Shown here one piece after another: positions 4,695-5,880 of a stretch of DNA of 5,880 nt. A program made the position numbers and the translations under genes. The notes under the pieces were generated by a model, which searched no databases, was not told where the DNA came from, and was given only the letters and a program-made list of their open reading frames with translations. The stretch covers positions 1 through 5,880 of the forward strand of contig CAYRRA010000228.1 in NCBI GenBank assembly GCA_964426355.1. The letters are read 5' to 3'. Every line of letters starts with the position of its first letter. Position 1 is the stretch's first letter. This DNA comes from JAJFTV01 sp964426355 (GTDB lineage: Bacteria > Chloroflexota > Anaerolineae > Anaerolineales > Anaerolineaceae).

Positions 4695-5880
4695 TTATAG
4701 TGTATCGAACCCTAAATCCTGTAAAAAATTGAAAGTAGCATCATAAAAAGCTGGTTTTCTCGTATGATCGTTCTCGTTTCCATATGGTACAAGAATAACC
4801 ATACCTTGCCTAGCACGTGTTAATAATACCCGGTAAGTATTTTTGAGATACCTTTTTCTTGATTCATCATTGATATTCTGCCAATCTGTACCCCGAAATG
4901 ATTTATATTCCCATCCAAATGAACCATACCGCAAATCCGCATCCCATGCAACGCAACTCCAATCTAATTCTAATCCTTGAACATCGAATTCAGTAGCTAC
5001 TTCTTCAAGAAAATATGAGGATCGAATATCATTCTTACCATTGAGAAACCAATTTACCACATCGATTTTTGCTTGAACATTGATCCCTATTGGACGTAAA
5101 CGGATCCCTCCCGAGCTTGCCAAAAATCCATATCTTTCAGTTCCACGCGCCTTTATTTTTAACCATATTTTTGCTTTTTCGATGTCACGTGTGAGCACGA
5201 TGGGATATCGTGATGAAATCTCACGTAGCAACTCTTTTGCTTTTTGCTTATCATCATCAAGTAAAACTTTCACAAAATTGGATATACTTTCAGCCCGAAA
5301 AGATCGGATTGATACGGCTAAGTGAAGCCGCTTATCTATTTTTACTTGGGTTGAATCAAAATAATCGGATATTTGATGACCTCGTGTGTATTCTTCATCA
5401 GACAAGTTCGGTGCATGATAAATTTGCCAACTGGGATAATAATTCTTTAATGCGTCAAACCATTCAAGAAGACCAGCCTCACCAGTGTTTATCTCTTGAC
5501 CTCCACCAACAAGGCAGATAATGACAGCCCAATCCTGATGTCTATCCATTATGCTAATAAGGAAATGTGGTTCTGACATTGGAAAATTATGAAAATTTCG
5601 CTTCCTTTTCATAAAAGATGCTGTTTGTTCAATATTCCATGCACGTTGGGCTTCATCGAAAATAACTACCTTTTCGAGTGGTGATTGATCAGTGTTGAGT
5701 GCTTCATCTCGGAAGTGATGGATATTTTGAATGAATGTCCGGGCTTTTGTTAACTCAGATTTCTTTGTCGAGTCACCACCAATAAGGGATTTTTGATTGG
5801 CGAGTTCACTTCGCGCCAATGCCTCTTGCAATACTTTCACCAACGGTCCATTTCCTGAAAGAAATACTGCATGCTCATCT
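4695..5880 (-). CDS. Schlafen-group-3 (former DUF2075) superfamily 1 helicase, C-terminal part
   Basis: The frame is open through the right edge, giving 394 visible residues. The apparent start at 5843 is an internal TTG: the 12 codons before it read on as DEHAVFLSGNGP and join LVKVLQEALAR, a family-typical stretch. Motifs fit the DNA/RNA helicase domain PF09848. Motif II is VVIFDEAQRAW (about 5672-5640), a motif III-like LVGGGQEI follows, then IVLTRD, a motif V-like EFDVQGLELDW, and motif VI YRVLLTRARQG near 4840-4808. The protein should be an NTP-driven DNA or RNA translocase. The Walker A loop, and any N-terminal nuclease domain such as GIY-YIG that some relatives carry, lie outside the window. 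The gene is markedly AT-rich compared with the genes to its left, which suggests separate acquisition. A role in phage defence is possible but unproven. Confidence 0.85.
   Translation of the reverse strand, partial: DEHAVFLSGNGPLVKVLQEALARSELANQKSLIGGDSTKKSELTKARTFIQNIHHFRDEALNTDQSPLEKVVIFDEAQRAWNIEQTASFMKRKRNFHNFPMSEPHFLISIMDRHQDWAVIICLVGGGQEINTGEAGLLEWFDALKNYYPSWQIYHAPNLSDEEYTRGHQISDYFDSTQVKIDKRLHLAVSIRSFRAESISNFVKVLLDDDKQKAKELLREISSRYPIVLTRDIEKAKIWLKIKARGTERYGFLASSGGIRLRPIGINVQAKIDVVNWFLNGKNDIRSSYFLEEVATEFDVQGLELDWSCVAWDADLRYGSFGWEYKSFRGTDWQNINDESRKRYLKNTYRVLLTRARQGMVILVPYGNENDHTRKPAFYDATFNFLQDLGFDTL

Noticed and set aside
5210..5521. Plus-strand open frame of 103 codons within the helicase region
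   Set aside because: It is antisense to the conserved helicase motifs and shows no family resemblance.

Overview
The window comes from a bacterial chromosome of roughly balanced base composition. It is packed with short genes, most separated by 30 to 125 bases. One gene tail lies on the plus strand (3-590) and everything from 646 to the right edge is on the minus strand. The mix of genes (serine hydrolase, GNAT acetyltransferase, small membrane methyltransferase, L-2-amino-thiazoline-4-carboxylate hydrolase-family protein) would suit an environmental bacterium. Chloroflexota/Anaerolineae is possible, but that is a guess from the style of the proteins, not something the window proves. No rRNA, tRNA, CRISPR, IS element or transposase is visible.

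Layout from left to right. Positions 3-590 hold the C-terminal end of a beta-lactamase-like serine hydrolase, convergent with the rest. Positions 646-1218 encode a RimJ/RimL-type GNAT acetyltransferase. It lies 38 bases downstream of a multi-TM ion-channel-like protein (1257-1949) whose selectivity-filter position reads STGLSD instead of TVGYGD. Positions 2060-2620 encode an ICMT/PEMT-type membrane methyltransferase with a strong ribosome binding site and a plausible promoter. Positions 2743-3225 encode a minimal nucleotidyltransferase whose start overlaps the end of an L-2-amino-thiazoline-4-carboxylate hydrolase-family gene (3197-4045). Positions 4095-4643 encode an unrecognised 182-residue protein. 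From 4695 to the right edge lies the C-terminal part of a Schlafen-group-3 (former DUF2075) superfamily 1 helicase.

Likely transcription units, inferred from spacing and strand, are: channel plus GNAT; methyltransferase alone; and the unknown protein, hydrolase-family protein and nucleotidyltransferase together. The helicase gene is clearly more AT-rich than the rest (hand count 19 G+C in the 60 bases from 5221, against 34 in the 60 from 3781). The 51-base gap at 4644-4694 may therefore be the edge of a transferred segment. No stretch over 300 bases lacks a gene. The longest gaps are 2621-2742 and 1950-2059, and both hold candidate promoter elements.

The points most worth a second look are the altered channel filter, the overlapping hydrolase/nucleotidyltransferase pair with a cysteine-rich nucleotidyltransferase tail, the unknown 182-residue protein, and the AT-rich helicase at the edge. 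I did not see a complete new multi-gene system.
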